Positions 1-10,465 are shown, counted from the first letter of the stretch. The stretch: DNA of 64,000 bases from Plotosus lineatus (GCA_024760905.1 CM045735.1:7369661-7433660); one strand, 5' to 3'. Translations and numbers: made by a program. The notes: generated from the letters alone by a model not told the origin.

Positions 1-430
1 AGAGAGAGAGAGAGAGAGCTATAGATCCTCCTGCGAGCCCCCGACGCTCCACTTCACAGCCCGGCCATAAGCGCGTCGAATGCACGCCAGAAGACTCGCG
101 CGCGCACCGCACCGCACCGCACCGCACCGCACCGCACCGCACCGCACCGCGCGCACACTGTCTCGACACGCAGCGTTCTGAGCGAGAGTGGCAGCGCGAC
201 GCGCAGCTACAGCGATTTAAGCACGTCAGCACAGACCTCAACACGCGCACACGCGCGCACGCGCGCACCCAACAGGAGAAGTGCGCTCTGGCGGACGATT
301 TCATTCCTCTCCCGGATTTAATCACCGCGCCTCGGGAAACAACACACCAGCAACTCGTGTGTTAGTACGCTGCTCGGGTGATGAATGCTCCGTCCTGGGG
401 TTTCGCCTGGCGACAACAAAATAAATGAGA
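1..430. promoter_or_regulatory. CpG-rich island, possible promoter or first exon
   Basis: This stretch is much richer in G+C and in CpG than almost all of the following 63 kb, with many CGCG runs. It contains a pentanucleotide array and ends where A-rich, AT-repeat DNA starts. No long ORF with a plausible start is present. In vertebrates such islands usually mark promoters or 5' untranslated exons, so a gene may start here on either strand. The transcript itself cannot be identified from what is visible. Confidence 0.5.
101..150. repeat. (CCGCA)n pentanucleotide array
   Basis: About nine perfect copies of a GC-rich pentamer lie inside the CpG island and then run into an alternating CG tract. 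The array is probably length-variable. Confidence 0.9.
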
Positions 431-437
431 TCTCCTG

Positions 438-442
438 CAAAA

Positions 443-487
<45 letters not shown>
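438..487. repeat. Poly(A) followed by (TA)n
   Basis: A run of about 22 A is followed by about 13 TA units. ORFs called across it are low-complexity artefacts. Confidence 0.9.
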
Positions 488-493
<6 letters not shown>

Positions 494-643
494 AACAACA
501 ACTAAAATATTTATATATAAATAAATGAGATTCTGATGGAAATAAAACACAACCCATGAATAAAGTGGGGGAAATAACGAGTGACTGATATTAATGTAGG
601 AATAATAGTAGAAAGTGCTAATGTGGGGAACTACCGCCGTTCT

Positions 644-644
644 C

Positions 645-680
<36 letters not shown>
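644..680. repeat. (ATT)n microsatellite
   Basis: The ATT run directly abuts the CATT-repeat tail end of the SINE-A copy that follows. Confidence 0.9.
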
Positions 681-682
<2 letters not shown>

Positions 683-1024
683 TTCATTCATTCATTCGTT
701 TTCTATACCGCTTAATCCTAATTAGTGTCACAGGGAGGCTGGCGCCCATCCCAGCCAACTCTGAGCGAGGGCAGAGTACACCCTGGACGGCTCACCAGGC
801 CATCGCTAGGTAGAAACACGCTGACGACGATGCAGCTCCTCTTGTTGAAAGTCAGCAAAGGTTCTTTTACACGAACCTCCCGCCATAGACAGTGAGAGAC
901 ACAACCAGCCTATGAGAACCCAGTTAGTGCACTGGGGGGACAGGGACAACCTGTTGAGACTGGGGCTTGAACCCTCAACCTTAGGATCAGTGATCCAGCA
1001 CCTTTATCACCAGGCTACTACTGC

Positions 1025-1025
<1 letters not shown>
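681..1025 (-). mobile_element. SINE-A copy, full structure, L2-like tail
   Basis: Read on the minus strand, it starts with a tRNA-like head (GATCACTGATCCTAAGG followed by a degraded B box). It continues through the GGTTC...GAACC hairpin body and ends with the tail ATTAGGATTAAGCGG and GAATG repeats. The length of about 345 bp is typical of complete copies in this window. It is non-coding and would be transcribed by RNA polymerase III if active. Confidence 0.85.

Positions 1026-1085
<60 letters not shown>
1026..1085. repeat. (ATT)n microsatellite between two SINE-A copies
   Basis: About 20 uninterrupted ATT units separate the head of one SINE-A from the tail of the next. Confidence 0.95.
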
Positions 1086-1088
<3 letters not shown>

Positions 1089-1449
1089 TTATTTTTTTGG
1101 TACCCACTTAATCCTAATTAGGGTCATGGGGAGGCTGGCGCCCATCCCAGCTTACTTTGGGTGAGGGCAGAGTACACCCTGGACAGCTCGCCAGGCCATC
1201 GCAGGGCGGAAACACGCTGACATCTTTGCAGCTCCTCTAGTTGAAAGTCAGCTGAAAGTCAGAAATGGTTCTTTTACATGAACTTCACACCATAGACGGT
1301 GAGAGACACGGCCAGTCTATGATAACCCAGCTAGTACACGGGGGGGTGGGGGGGGACAACGACAGTGACAACCTATTGAGAGTGGGGGTTGAACCTCGAA
1401 CCAAAGGATCAGTGATTCAGCACCCTATACCACCAGGCCACCACTGCCC
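1086..1449 (-). mobile_element. SINE-A copy, full structure, L2-like tail
   Basis: This is a second copy in the same orientation as the one at 681-1025, with the same head, body and tail order. It is flanked on both sides by ATT repeats. Confidence 0.85.
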
Positions 1450-1486
<37 letters not shown>

Positions 1487-1529
1487 GATGATGATGATTA
1501 TTATTATTATTATGATGATGATGATGATG

Positions 1530-1579
<50 letters not shown>

Positions 1580-1622
1580 GATGATGATGATGATTATTAT
1601 TATTATTATGATGATGATGATG

Positions 1623-1655
<33 letters not shown>

Positions 1656-1658
1656 GGT
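1450..1658. repeat. Compound (ATT)n/(ATG)n microsatellite
   Basis: ATT tracts are interrupted by three blocks of ATG/GAT units. Every frame is open, giving poly-Ile, poly-Tyr and poly-Met reading frames that are not genes. Confidence 0.95.
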
Positions 1659-1725
1659 AGTAGTAGTAGTATTTCTAGTAACATGCTATTATTTCACACT
1701 CATTTGCTGAACTGTTTACTCATAT

Positions 1726-1727
<2 letters not shown>

Positions 1728-1775
<48 letters not shown>
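1728..1775. repeat. (TG)n microsatellite inside a V-SINE
   Basis: About 23 TG units lie where V-SINE copies often carry expanded dinucleotides. Confidence 0.9.
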
Positions 1776-1777
<2 letters not shown>

Positions 1778-2095
1778 GGGTTACCAGCGCATCTGGAAGA
1801 AACCCAAGCAATTCCAAAGTTCACACAGAATCATCGTAGCTGGGCGCAAGGCTGGACTCCAGGATCTTCTTCCTTTGAGGCGGACATGCTAATCACTGCT
1901 CCACCATGCCGTGCTATTATTATTGTTATTATTATTAATTTGTTATTGATATTTATCATTTCATTTTCTAAGCTTCTGAGATCCTAATTAGGGTTGACTG
2001 GAGGACATATTCACCAACTCTTGGTGAGGGTGGGGTCCTGAACAGCTCGCCAGGCCACAATAGGGCCAACACCCACACAACCACTTACACCAATG
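1776..2095 (-). mobile_element. V-SINE-like fragments
   Basis: 1776-1916 carries the reverse complement of a V-SINE head (AATCACTGCTCCACCATGCC) and degraded core. 1955-2095 carries an L2-like tail (CCTAATTAGGG) and the CAGCTCGCCAGGCC block. An ATT-rich spacer lies between them. The pieces are rearranged relative to an intact element, so they may be two partial copies. Confidence 0.65.
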
Positions 2096-2169
2096 TGCGA
2101 TTGATGTTCAAATATTCAATCCTGAACTTGGTCATCATCCCTCTTCAGCTTTTGCTCCTCGTTCCCACA

Positions 2170-2420
2170 TAGGTGGGGCTGGTGGCGTAGTGGTTAGGGT
2201 GCTATGGCTCGGGTATAAAAAGTCCAATAGACTTTACCTCATTCCCACATGAGTTTCCTCTGGATTGTCTAGTTTCTTTCCTAGATTGGCTACTCCAAAT
2301 GGATGCTATAGGTTTGAGGGAGTGGGTGAGTGTGTGCATGATGCCCTGTAATCAACTGCCATCAATTCCAGGGTCAGGATCCACTGCAACCATGACCTGG
2401 ATAAAGTACTTCCAAATGTT
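2170..2420 (+). mobile_element. tRNA-headed SINE, chimeric and degraded
   Basis: The head GGTGGCGTAGTGGTTAGGGT resembles SINE-C and V-SINE heads. It is followed by a V-SINE-like core (GAGTTTCCTCTGGATTGTCT) and a tail reading CAGGGTCAGGATCCACTGCA, a variant of the common fish L2-type tail. Divergence is high. Confidence 0.6.
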
Positions 2421-2818
2421 TAATGTCTGGTTTATGCTGAGAGTTTCACTTTGATTTTCTAGTCACACATTTGTACTTCACTGCCAAAAGCCTGAGATTG
2501 GAGGCAAATGGGTATTTGCTCAGCATTGGCAAATTGGCACTTGATTGCTTAATGTGAACTGTTCAAAACACCCAGTGGGCACTTGCTGATACATTGCAGA
2601 CACAGGAAACTATGCAGTAAACTACGTAGGAAAAAAAAGAATATCTGGACCTTCTGGCGCTATATAATTAGTACCAATCTATTTTTTGACGGCGTGGTAA
2701 ATGTGTGGGGGTTTTCTGGGTTTAATTAAAGGTCATAGCTTGAAATCTCTTTAGATCAAACACCATACACACAAATTTATAACCTGTACTACACTGCATT
2801 ACAGTTTTGTGGCGGTTT

Positions 2819-2967
2819 TGCTGCATGGTGGCATAGAGGCTAGCAGATAGGGTTTGAGTCCCGGGCTCTGGCGTTTCTCTGTGGAATTTGCATGTTTTAC
2901 CTGTCCTTGTGTGGGTTTTCTCCGGGTACACTTAGTTACTCCAACAGTCCAAAAGCATACATTATTA
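2819..2967 (+). mobile_element. V-SINE, 5' part (split by GCGC-MITE)
   Basis: The head GGTGGCATAGAGGCTAGCAG and the core GTGGAATTTGCATGTTTTAC are recognisable. The element stops at a TA where GCGC-MITE copy 1 inserted and resumes after 3810. Confidence 0.7.
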
Positions 2968-3809
2968 CCTTATTCAACGTAATAAGCGCCCTGCTCCAAT
3001 AAACGCCCCCCAATGTTTTTTATCTTACGTCTAAAAGCCGCCCATGTGTACTGGTCGCAAAATCGTAGATCAAACTTACCAATTTTATTCGATCAGTCTC
3101 TGTCACCGTAAAATGAGGCATTCACTGCCTGTAAAAGTGAGTTTACATGGTATTTAAAGACCCCCTGCCACTGGGGAATGTCTATAATGTTCATCAGTAA
3201 CAACACATTTGATCGTTCCGCCGTGCTTTAAAAACAGGAAAATATTTTGCTGTTCTCTTGGTAAATGTCCAACAACCGATGAACCATTAGAAACTGCTAC
3301 AGCAAAACTATGGGATGCTCTAAATGAATGGAACGATGAGCCAGATATGGACCTATCAGAAAGTGATGACGAGTATTTTTCACCTGATTTTCCTGCTCAC
3401 TAACTTCATAAATTTAAGCACATTCTTGGCCATGTGCTTTTGTTTATGTTCGTGTTGATTGGTTCAATGTGCCACGTGCTAAAGTTGACATTCGTGTTGA
3501 CTGGCTTGATTTTACTACCGGAAAACTATTCAAAGGAACAGCACCGGGAGGGAAAAGTAAGGGGACTTTTATTTTAAATTTATGCTGTTTTCTATTTATT
3601 TTCAGCTTTCATGTAAGTAGTTTGGTTGATACCACAAAATGAATAACACAAATACCAGTAAAACTCTTTTATAGTTCTGTTATTATTCATGTTTTCCACC
3701 TCGATGCTAATAAGCACTTACTATTCCACTCTGCCGATAACCTTTTTAATAAGCGCCCACCCATTCCAATTTTTTTAAGCGCCCTGGGTGCTTATCACAT
3801 CAAATACAG
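2968..3809 (+). mobile_element. GCGC-MITE copy 1 (TA-flanked DNA transposon)
   Basis: The ends are inverted: the left begins CCTTATTCAACGTAATAAGC and the right, reversed, begins CTGTATTTGATGTGATAAGC. A TA dinucleotide flanks each side. The 842-bp interior matches copies at 15066-16852 (inverted) and 61428-62334. TA duplication suggests the Tc1/mariner/pogo group but the family is not certain. Confidence 0.8.
3197..3403 (+). pseudogene. Conserved acidic C-terminal ORF of the GCGC transposon
   Basis: An open frame ends in a stop after an acidic tail containing DALNEW and LSESDDE. The same residues recur in copy 3 (61694-61890) and in copy 2 on the minus strand, so this was probably the C-terminus of a transposase or accessory protein. 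No ATG opens the frame here; it starts after a stop at about 3185. I cannot assign a domain, and the product is unlikely to be made now. Confidence 0.5.
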
Positions 3810-3960
3810 TAATTAGTAATCAGCTTCCACAAAAGTGTGGATGTGAGTCTGAAGGGTTGTCCAAATTTTGGTCCTGTGATGGTCTGATGAGCTAATCAGG
3901 GTTGCCCATACTTGGCAGAGATAGGTTCAAGCCTTCCCACAACCCCAGTATCATGTTTTG
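3810..3960 (+). mobile_element. V-SINE, 3' part
   Basis: The sequence continues the copy interrupted at 2967. The block GTGATGGTCTGATGAGCTAA and the degraded tail GAGATAGGTTCAAGCCTT are visible. Confidence 0.6.
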
Positions 3961-4464
3961 TCCCACTCTATCGCTCAAATAGACAGATCTTGAAAACTAT
4001 GTACGTCCCTATGGAAAAGGCTTCATCATTTCATAAGTCGAGAAAAAAAAAATCACACACATACAAGATGATGTGAAGGGAAGCACTTGACTGGATGTAC
4101 ATAACATCGCCAATATCACGTAGGATTTGTTGACAGTTTTTACAGCCCTATCATCACACCTATCAACACAAGTCAGATGACTCATTAATTCTGCATGAAT
4201 TGCACATTAAAAAAAAAAAAAACATACCTCCCAGTGGTGGGATTTGAGGTTGGAGTTGGGGTGGCACACAGGGTGGCGTATTTCGGATAGACAGCTGCTA
4301 CCCAGTACCATGCAACCGTGCAAGAATGGTGGCTTTACTGTTGTTGTCATAGTGGTAAATTGTATAGGTTTTATTTAATTAAACCTTAAAATTAAATACG
4401 ATTTGTTCGGTTTAACACTTTTTTTTTTTAAACTTTTTTTGTGCATCCTGAATATTAATGTTGC

Positions 4465-4830
4465 GAATCAGTCACTCACTCACTCACTGAGCTGATGAAC
4501 TGGCATATGAGGGTTGCAGGCAGACTGAAGCGTATTGCCGCCGAAACGTGGCGAAAGTGCGGTACACCCTGAATTGCACACCAGACCATCGCAGGACAAG
4601 CATCCACTCTTCCAACCATTCACACTCGCAGCTCGGATCTATTTGGAACGGTCAGTTAGCGTAATGTGAGTGTCATTGGACTGTGGAAGAAAACCGAAGA
4701 ACCTGAAAAAACCCCAAGCACACATGGAAAGAACATGCAAACTCCACATAGAAGAAACGTCTGAACCTGGGATTGCACTGAAGATCTGTCTGCTGTGAGG
4801 GGGACGTGCTATGCCACCATTCCGGCTCAC
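4465..4830 (-). mobile_element. V-SINE, near full length
   Basis: Read on the minus strand, the head ends at about 4830, the core includes GAGTTTGCATGTTCTTTCCA, and the tail includes CAGGGTGTACCGCAC. Its head region grades into the minisatellite that follows. Confidence 0.75.
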
Positions 4831-4898
4831 ACGGCCACTACGCCACCATGCTGGCTCACACGCCGCTACAGCACCATGCTGGCTCACACTGCAATTCA
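4812..4898. repeat. Three-copy minisatellite, period about 28-29 bp
   Basis: The unit built around CCACCATGCTGGCTCACAC occurs three times with small changes. The unit is derived from the V-SINE head, which normally occurs once. Confidence 0.8.
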
Positions 4899-4899
4899 G

Positions 4900-5918
4900 A
4901 CAAAGGAAATTCTGCGTGCTTGGTTTTAAATAACTCAGAAGGTACCCAACCTTCTCAAGACTGGGGAGAAACACCAGCACTGTGTGCGGTCAGCTATTTT
5001 TTACGATTTACCTTATATGACTTTCAGGGATTATATACACAGGCTTGTCACAGAGGTAAGGTGACACAGGATTGATTAGATCAAAGAAAGCGCAACACGT
5101 GGTTCATCGGATTAGCTAGTTGGAGTGTGGTCATTAGGACGGGCGTGGCTTATCAGAATCTATTCATCTGCACAGGTGCAGGGTTTTTCTCATTACTACA
5201 CATAGGCCTGTGTTTGCAAACCATATAAAAGAACAGAAAGTTAATAAAAAAAAAAAGAAAGATAAAAAAAAAAAATAGAGTGTGCATAATTGTACGTAAA
5301 AATGTTCTGAAGACGCACTCTGGTCAAGGTCATAAATTTCAGGTCTCAAGTACTTTCCATAAATTCGAAGTCCCACTGAAAATACATTTTCTGTAGGTTT
5401 CCTGTTATCTCCTGAAAATGCAAATGTTTTAAGCATTGCCTTTCAAATGATAAAACCCTCCACTCTTCCTCTGAACGAAGGCAGGCCCATGACTCAACTC
5501 ACCGGTTAATTACCAGGTTTAGGAGGTGTTCTGTTGCAGTGATATCACCAGTCCGCTCAGAACTCCAGCCCTCTAGAGCTCTCATAAACCCACAACTTGT
5601 GATTAGAAAAACAGAGTGGTGACCCAGCACATTCATGCTATGTAGGGCAATGAACGTGCTGGGAATATGTTTCACAAACTTGAGATTAATAGACGCAGTC
5701 ATTAACTGGAACCCGCTGCAGCAGCTTGGTCTCCGTTGTAATTATTTGCAAATACTTTTCAAAACTCTTTGGGGATGGTGCAGAAGTTGTGCAGAAAACT
5801 TAGCGATTCCTGAGAGGTCAGTTTAAAGCTCTTTTTGTGTAGCTTTCAAGACTGTTAATGAAATGGGTATTTTATTGTAAAAATAAATAAATAAAACGAC
5901 GTAATTCCTCTGGTGATG

Positions 5919-5962
<44 letters not shown>

Positions 5963-6360
5963 ACCCTTCAGTTGTGCTATGATTTTGTGCTAAATATGAT
6001 TTTATATGAGATACCTTTTCATGCCACCACATGGGAAATATGTTGGTTTTTGTGGGTTGAAAGTTTGCTGAAACGAAACACAAGTAAATAAATTGGTGAG
6101 CTGTAAGTGTAATTATGATCTGAAAAAATCAGTTCAAAGGAATGAAGGTTCACTACAGGGTTGAGTTTCTCTTTCAGGACACAATGCCGGTCTATTTGGA
6201 CTGATGTTAAGCCTGCTGCATTGAATTTTTTAAAAAATATATTTTACCCGTCATGCACATTTTGGTGACTAATTCTGTTGAGTCCTTGAGGATAGAATAA
6301 TTTATCATAGGATCAAGTTGGGTGGAACTGAGTATATCAAAACAACATGACACAAACCCC
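4900..6360. other. No gene or named repeat recognised
   Basis: Apart from an A run at 5920-5960 and A-rich tracts at 5245-5275, I see no repeat family and no ORF with coding character. Short ORFs here lack conserved features. Confidence 0.5.
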
Positions 6361-6363
6361 GAG

Positions 6364-6618
6364 TGCAGTTAACTGGGTTATCATAGGCCGGCCGTGTTTC
6401 TCACTGTCTATGCTGTGAGGTTCATGTAAAAGAACCATTGTTGACTTTCGTCAAGAGGAGTTGTGTCGCCGTCAGCGTGTTTCTGCCCATGCGATGGCCT
6501 GGTGAGCCGTCCAGGGTGTACTCTGACCTTGCCCAGAGTCGGCTGAGATGGGTGCCAGCCTCTTCGTGACCCTAATTAAGATTAAGTGATTCAGAAAAGA
6601 AATGGAATGAAGATGACA
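6364..6618 (+). mobile_element. SINE-A copy, 5' truncated
   Basis: It begins inside the body (GCAGTTAACTGGGTTATC), contains the GGTTC...GAACC hairpin and ends with CCCTAATTAAGATTAAG. The tRNA-like head is missing, as expected from incomplete reverse transcription. Confidence 0.85.
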
Positions 6619-6639
6619 AAAAAGTCTATTCATTATCTT

Positions 6640-6980
6640 CTATTTACTTTGGGTATTAACTTAAAATTATATACACACATACATACATGTACACACTTCC
6701 ACTATGACATGCAATGCTAGCCACCCACGTCATTTCGAACTGCTACGCATGCGTATTTGGGGGCGGTCTGGCACACTTTTACATAAAGAGTCATGCACCC
6801 CCGTATGAAGAATAAGCTCACAGATGCCCATGATTGGCTGGCAATCATTGTGAGTGACAGGGAAGTGAGCATATGCTATCCCTCCCCTCCAGTGAGAGCC
6901 CAGCCAATTATCTCCCATGGGCTCTTGGTCAAGGACGGCTGTGGCATTAAACCAGATTTAATCTCCGGGTATGAAATTCT
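6640..6980 (-). mobile_element. SINE-E copy
   Basis: Shared with 36560-36890 (same orientation) and 39540-39950 (opposite). Diagnostic blocks are GATTGGCTGGCAATCA, GAGTGACAGG and CCAATTATCTCCCATGG. At the 39.5-kb copy the 5' end holds a B-box-like TTTGATTCCGGG, so reading is on the minus strand here. Confidence 0.75.
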
Positions 6981-7670
6981 TTATTGCATTATTTTCCTTT
7001 CATTTATCTGCTTCCTTGGTTATTATACCAAAATGGTGCTCGATCTGGCTGATTATGTAGCTGATGCCACTAATTTGCTCCATAAAGTTCATAATCACTT
7101 CACAGCTTTGAAATCAGTTTTTCAATGACATTACCAACTGATAAGGAGGAAATTTTGAAGTAACCTTTTGGTCTTTTTTTTTTTTTTTTTTTTTGTGGAG
7201 TAGCAAGATGCACTTTAAAGTACACAACAGATGTTTCGGCAAAACACTGCAAGAAACATATACAAAAGCTGCAGAATCGTTGGTGCATTGGAGAGCAGTC
7301 CAGTCATCCTACAGCTCCAGGGTCTGCAGTACCATCCTGTTCTTGTACATTTCCATTTATGGATTTATCAGACACACTTATCTCAGAGTGACTTTAACTT
7401 TCTTTTCATGACATGTATAGAAATATGGTTGAGTTGAGGGTTATGGGTCTTGCCTGAGATCCCAACAATGGCAGCTTTGTAATACATTCTGATCAGCAAC
7501 CCAGAGCCCAACTCACTGAGCCATCGCTGGCTTGTGTCGTGTGGATTTTTTTCATACTGGACATATCCATGTCGGTTCCCTCGATTGTATTCCCAACACG
7601 GGACTGGTATACTTAATGGCCGTACATATGCACACATGGCCCTCATACCTGTATGGATTTCTTTCTTAAA
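6981..7670. other. No gene or named repeat recognised
   Basis: A T run lies at 7176-7194. ORFs on both strands are short and show no recognisable domain. Confidence 0.45.
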
Positions 7671-7671
7671 C

Positions 7672-8024
7672 CCATCTCATCTTCTTCCACTTATTCCAGG
7701 GTTGGGTCACAGGGGCAGCAGCCTAAGCAATGAGATGTAGATGTCCCTCTCTCCAGCCGCTTCCTCCAGGTCTTCCAGGGGGGAAGGGGGGACGACGACA
7801 TTGAGGCGTTCCCAGACTAGCCGAGAGACATAATCCCTCCAGCAAGTTCTAGGTCGACTCCAGGGTCTCTTCCTGGTTGAACATGCTCAAAACACCACAC
7901 CAGGGAGGCATTCATGAGGCATTTTAATCAGATGCCCAAAGCGTCTCAACTGGCTCCTCTCAATGTGGAGGAGCGACGGTTCTTCTCCAAGCTCCTCCCG
8001 GATAGCTGAGCTTCTCAGTTCTTT
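7672..8024 (-). pseudogene. Non-LTR retrotransposon C-terminal fragment (same family as 57255-57885)
   Basis: Read on the minus strand with frame corrections, it shows HIERSQLRRFGHL, then an RPRTCWRDYVSRL block and a proline-rich end followed by GGAAGAAGATGA. The same order appears at 57530-57886. It is the region downstream of the reverse transcriptase of a LINE (Nimb/I-like or another clade; not certain). Stops and frameshifts mark it as dead. Confidence 0.7.
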
Positions 8025-8590
8025 CTTCAACTGTTTGACGCAAATTTGGAATCACACAATAGTATACAATGTCTTTGTGTACTGCACCATTACAATTTCC
8101 ATTCCCTGCAACTAAGCAACCCAGACATGTTCTGTGAAGACAAGGCTTGCCAAGGTTGGAGTGACAAAAGTTGTGATGGTAGCTTTGGGATGAACTGGAA
8201 CACCATCATCACCCCAGGCCTACTTGCCCAACATTACTGATGCTATTGTGACTGAAGCCAGTCTACTGCAAAGCCTTTCCAGGAGGTTTGGGATTATTAT
8301 CAAGCCAGTCATTAACTGTCCTGGAGGCATTGTCCAAATTGACTCTGTGTGGACACTGTACCCCAGTAACCATGGACCTTCGTATGGGCTCTTTCCTTGC
8401 TCCTTTGAGGTTGGTGATCTGTATTCTTTTATACCCTGCAATCTTTCGATCTTTCACAATCCGCCCTACCCGGTCCCAGTACGCCACCCGCGGTGACAGT
8501 CATTGGTTATTATGATAGAAAAGGTGGACCAAATTTGGGATGAGGTTTTCAACAAGTCTATTTAGGTATGCTGGTCAAGTGTTTCCAAAA
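8025..8590 (+). pseudogene. Tc1-like transposon relic with unidentified insert
   Basis: 8025-8290 carries the end of a Tc1-type transposase, including the LWDELE stretch that follows the family's usual NP-EH motif. 8515-8590 resumes with the expected 3' end (AAAGGTGGACCAAATTTGGG, then GGTCAAGTGTT). About 220 bp at 8290-8515 do not belong to the element. Stops interrupt the frame. Confidence 0.65.
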
Positions 8591-8669
8591 ACAAAGCAAA
8601 AAAAAAAAAAAGTTAATATTATGTATATCTCCCCTACATTGTGAGTGTGTAACAAACTGCTCCGAATAA

Positions 8670-8805
8670 AAGCTTGACTGCATGAGACCTGTGATGGACT
8701 TGCTTCCTACACAAGGTGCTTTTCCACCTCATGCTTTATCCCAGCGTTCCTGGGATAAGCTCTGGATCGACCGCGGCCCTGCTGGAATAAGGACGAATGA
8801 ATGAA
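8670..8805 (+). mobile_element. L2-type tail fragment
   Basis: The blocks CCTGTGATGGACTTGC and GATAAGCTCTGGATCGACCG followed by GAATGAATGAAT are the widespread fish L2-like 3' tail. No 5' part is present. Confidence 0.65.
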
Positions 8806-9622
8806 TATTCTCATGTAGAAGTGACTAATGATGACTTTACAGTCTGTTCTCTTCAACAGTTTCATCCAGAAAACTTTTTCGAGTACAACTTTTTTTTCCC
8901 TTTTTTTCCGAGAATATTGGATAATGGATCAGTTCCGGTAATTCATTGTAGTTTACTTTTTGTCGGTATTTTCGTTTCCCGTATTCCTCCTTCTCTAACA
9001 CCATGCTCAGCAACTCCACGTGACCGCTGGTCCAAAATGCATCTGTTTATCTTGTTAGGTCTCATTAGTCAGCTTGGATTTGCCCCTCAGTCTGTGTTTG
9101 CATAGCCCTCGGCTTGCACCGTTCTCGTTCTGAAGTATTGCACTTGCTTCCCCAGCCCGGACTGAGCTGGACTTTCTCAGGGCTTCGATTTCTTCCTCCT
9201 TTGCTTGTAACCCAGGTCTCTTTATTTTTCACACCGAGTGCCCAGTCGTGTTTTACCGTCTCCTGATTTTAAAATCTCAGCAGGTCCCTTTAGATTTATG
9301 AGTCTGGAGTTACCTTTGATAAACATGCCTGGATGTCTTTGACCTCACCTCTGAATCGTTCCGAGATTAGCCGAGGACAGAGATTCTGCAGCCTTTTCCT
9401 GACTCGTGGCTGAACACATCCCATGAAAAGAAGTGTTAAACATTCCCTAAGATTCTGACAAGCTAATGAATATAGAAAACTCTAAAATTCTTGACCATGA
9501 ATGAGACCGTCTTCATTTCTGTAAATCTGTCAACGTTTATCGAGCGGGTTGCTTGCATAGCATCCACATAAAGATGTATGCTTTTAATTATGCTGTGCTT
9601 TGAATGTGTTTGGCTGCAGACA
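8806..9622. other. No gene or named repeat recognised
   Basis: Single-copy-looking sequence. The 102-codon ORF at 8797-9105 lacks recognisable features and runs over T-rich tracts. Confidence 0.45.
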
Positions 9623-9636
9623 TATGATGGCTTTGC

Positions 9637-10371
9637 ATTCATTCATTCATTCATTTTCTGAACTGCTTAATCCTAATTAGGGTCGTGGGGAGGATGGCGC
9701 CATCTCAGCTGATTCTGGGCGAGGGTAGAGTGCACCCTGGACAGCTCGGCAGGCCGTCGCGGGGCAGAAACACGTTAACGGCTATACGGCTACTCTTATC
9801 GAAAGTCAGCAATGGTTCGTTTACATCAGGGGTCTCCAATCTTATCCACAAAGGGCCGGTGTGGGTGCAAGTTTTTATTTCAACCAAACAGCAGCCACAC
9901 TTTCCACCTGTTTCAATCCCTGATCATCAAAAGAAAAGAAAACAGAAAAAAACTAGATTGGACATTACTGCGTCAATTCTGAAGTGAAGCCATCTTGGTG
10001 AGATCACCTTGCTTTAAGACTTAAAGCATGGAGATCTCACCAAGATGGCCCCAATCCAGAGTTGATACATGGATGTGGATTCTAGTTTTTTTTTTTTCTT
10101 TTGATGACCGGTGATTGAAACAGGTGGAAGGTGTGGCTACTGTTTGGTTGAAGTGAAAACCTGCACCCACACCGGCCCTTTGTGGATTAGATTGGAGATC
10201 CCTGGTTTACATGAACCTTACACCATAGACAGTGAGAGACATGGCTGGCCTTTGATAACCCAGTTAGCTGCACTGGGAGGGGCGCTCCCCAACCTGTTGA
10301 GAGTGGGGCTTGAACCTCTAACCTTGGGCTTGGTGATCCAGCGCCCTCTACCACCAGGCCACCATTGCCTG
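9637..10371 (-). mobile_element. SINE-A with intact 14-bp TSD, split by a hAT MITE
   Basis: Perfect flanking repeats TATGATGGCTTTGC lie at 9623-9636 and 10372-10385. The SINE occupies 9637-9826 (tail and body) and 10205-10371 (body and head). The long TSD fits LINE-driven retrotransposition. The interruption is a later DNA transposon. Confidence 0.9.
9827..10204. mobile_element. hAT-type MITE, 378 bp, 8-bp TSD
   Basis: The ends are CAGGGGTCTCCAATC and, inverted, CAGGGATCTCCAATC. The 8-bp duplication GTTTACAT flanks it at 9819-9826 and 10205-10212, the hAT hallmark. The arms are long inverted repeats, with a further internal hairpin around 9988-10050 built on CATCTTGGTGAGATC. There is no coding capacity. 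Confidence 0.9.
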
Positions 10372-10463
10372 TATGATGGCTTTGCTAGAGTTTAAAGGCT
10401 AGAGGGTGAGCATCAGTTATCAGTTTGGATGGAAATTCTATTTCATGTGTATTTTCACACAAA

Positions 10464-10465
<2 letters not shown>

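Noticed and set aside
1265..1727. Several long ORFs (poly-Ile, poly-Tyr, poly-Met)
   Set aside because: They are translations of ATT/ATG trinucleotide repeats open in all frames.
4812..4898. CRISPR-like regularly spaced repeat
   Set aside because: Only three contiguous units without distinct spacers, in a vertebrate repeat context.
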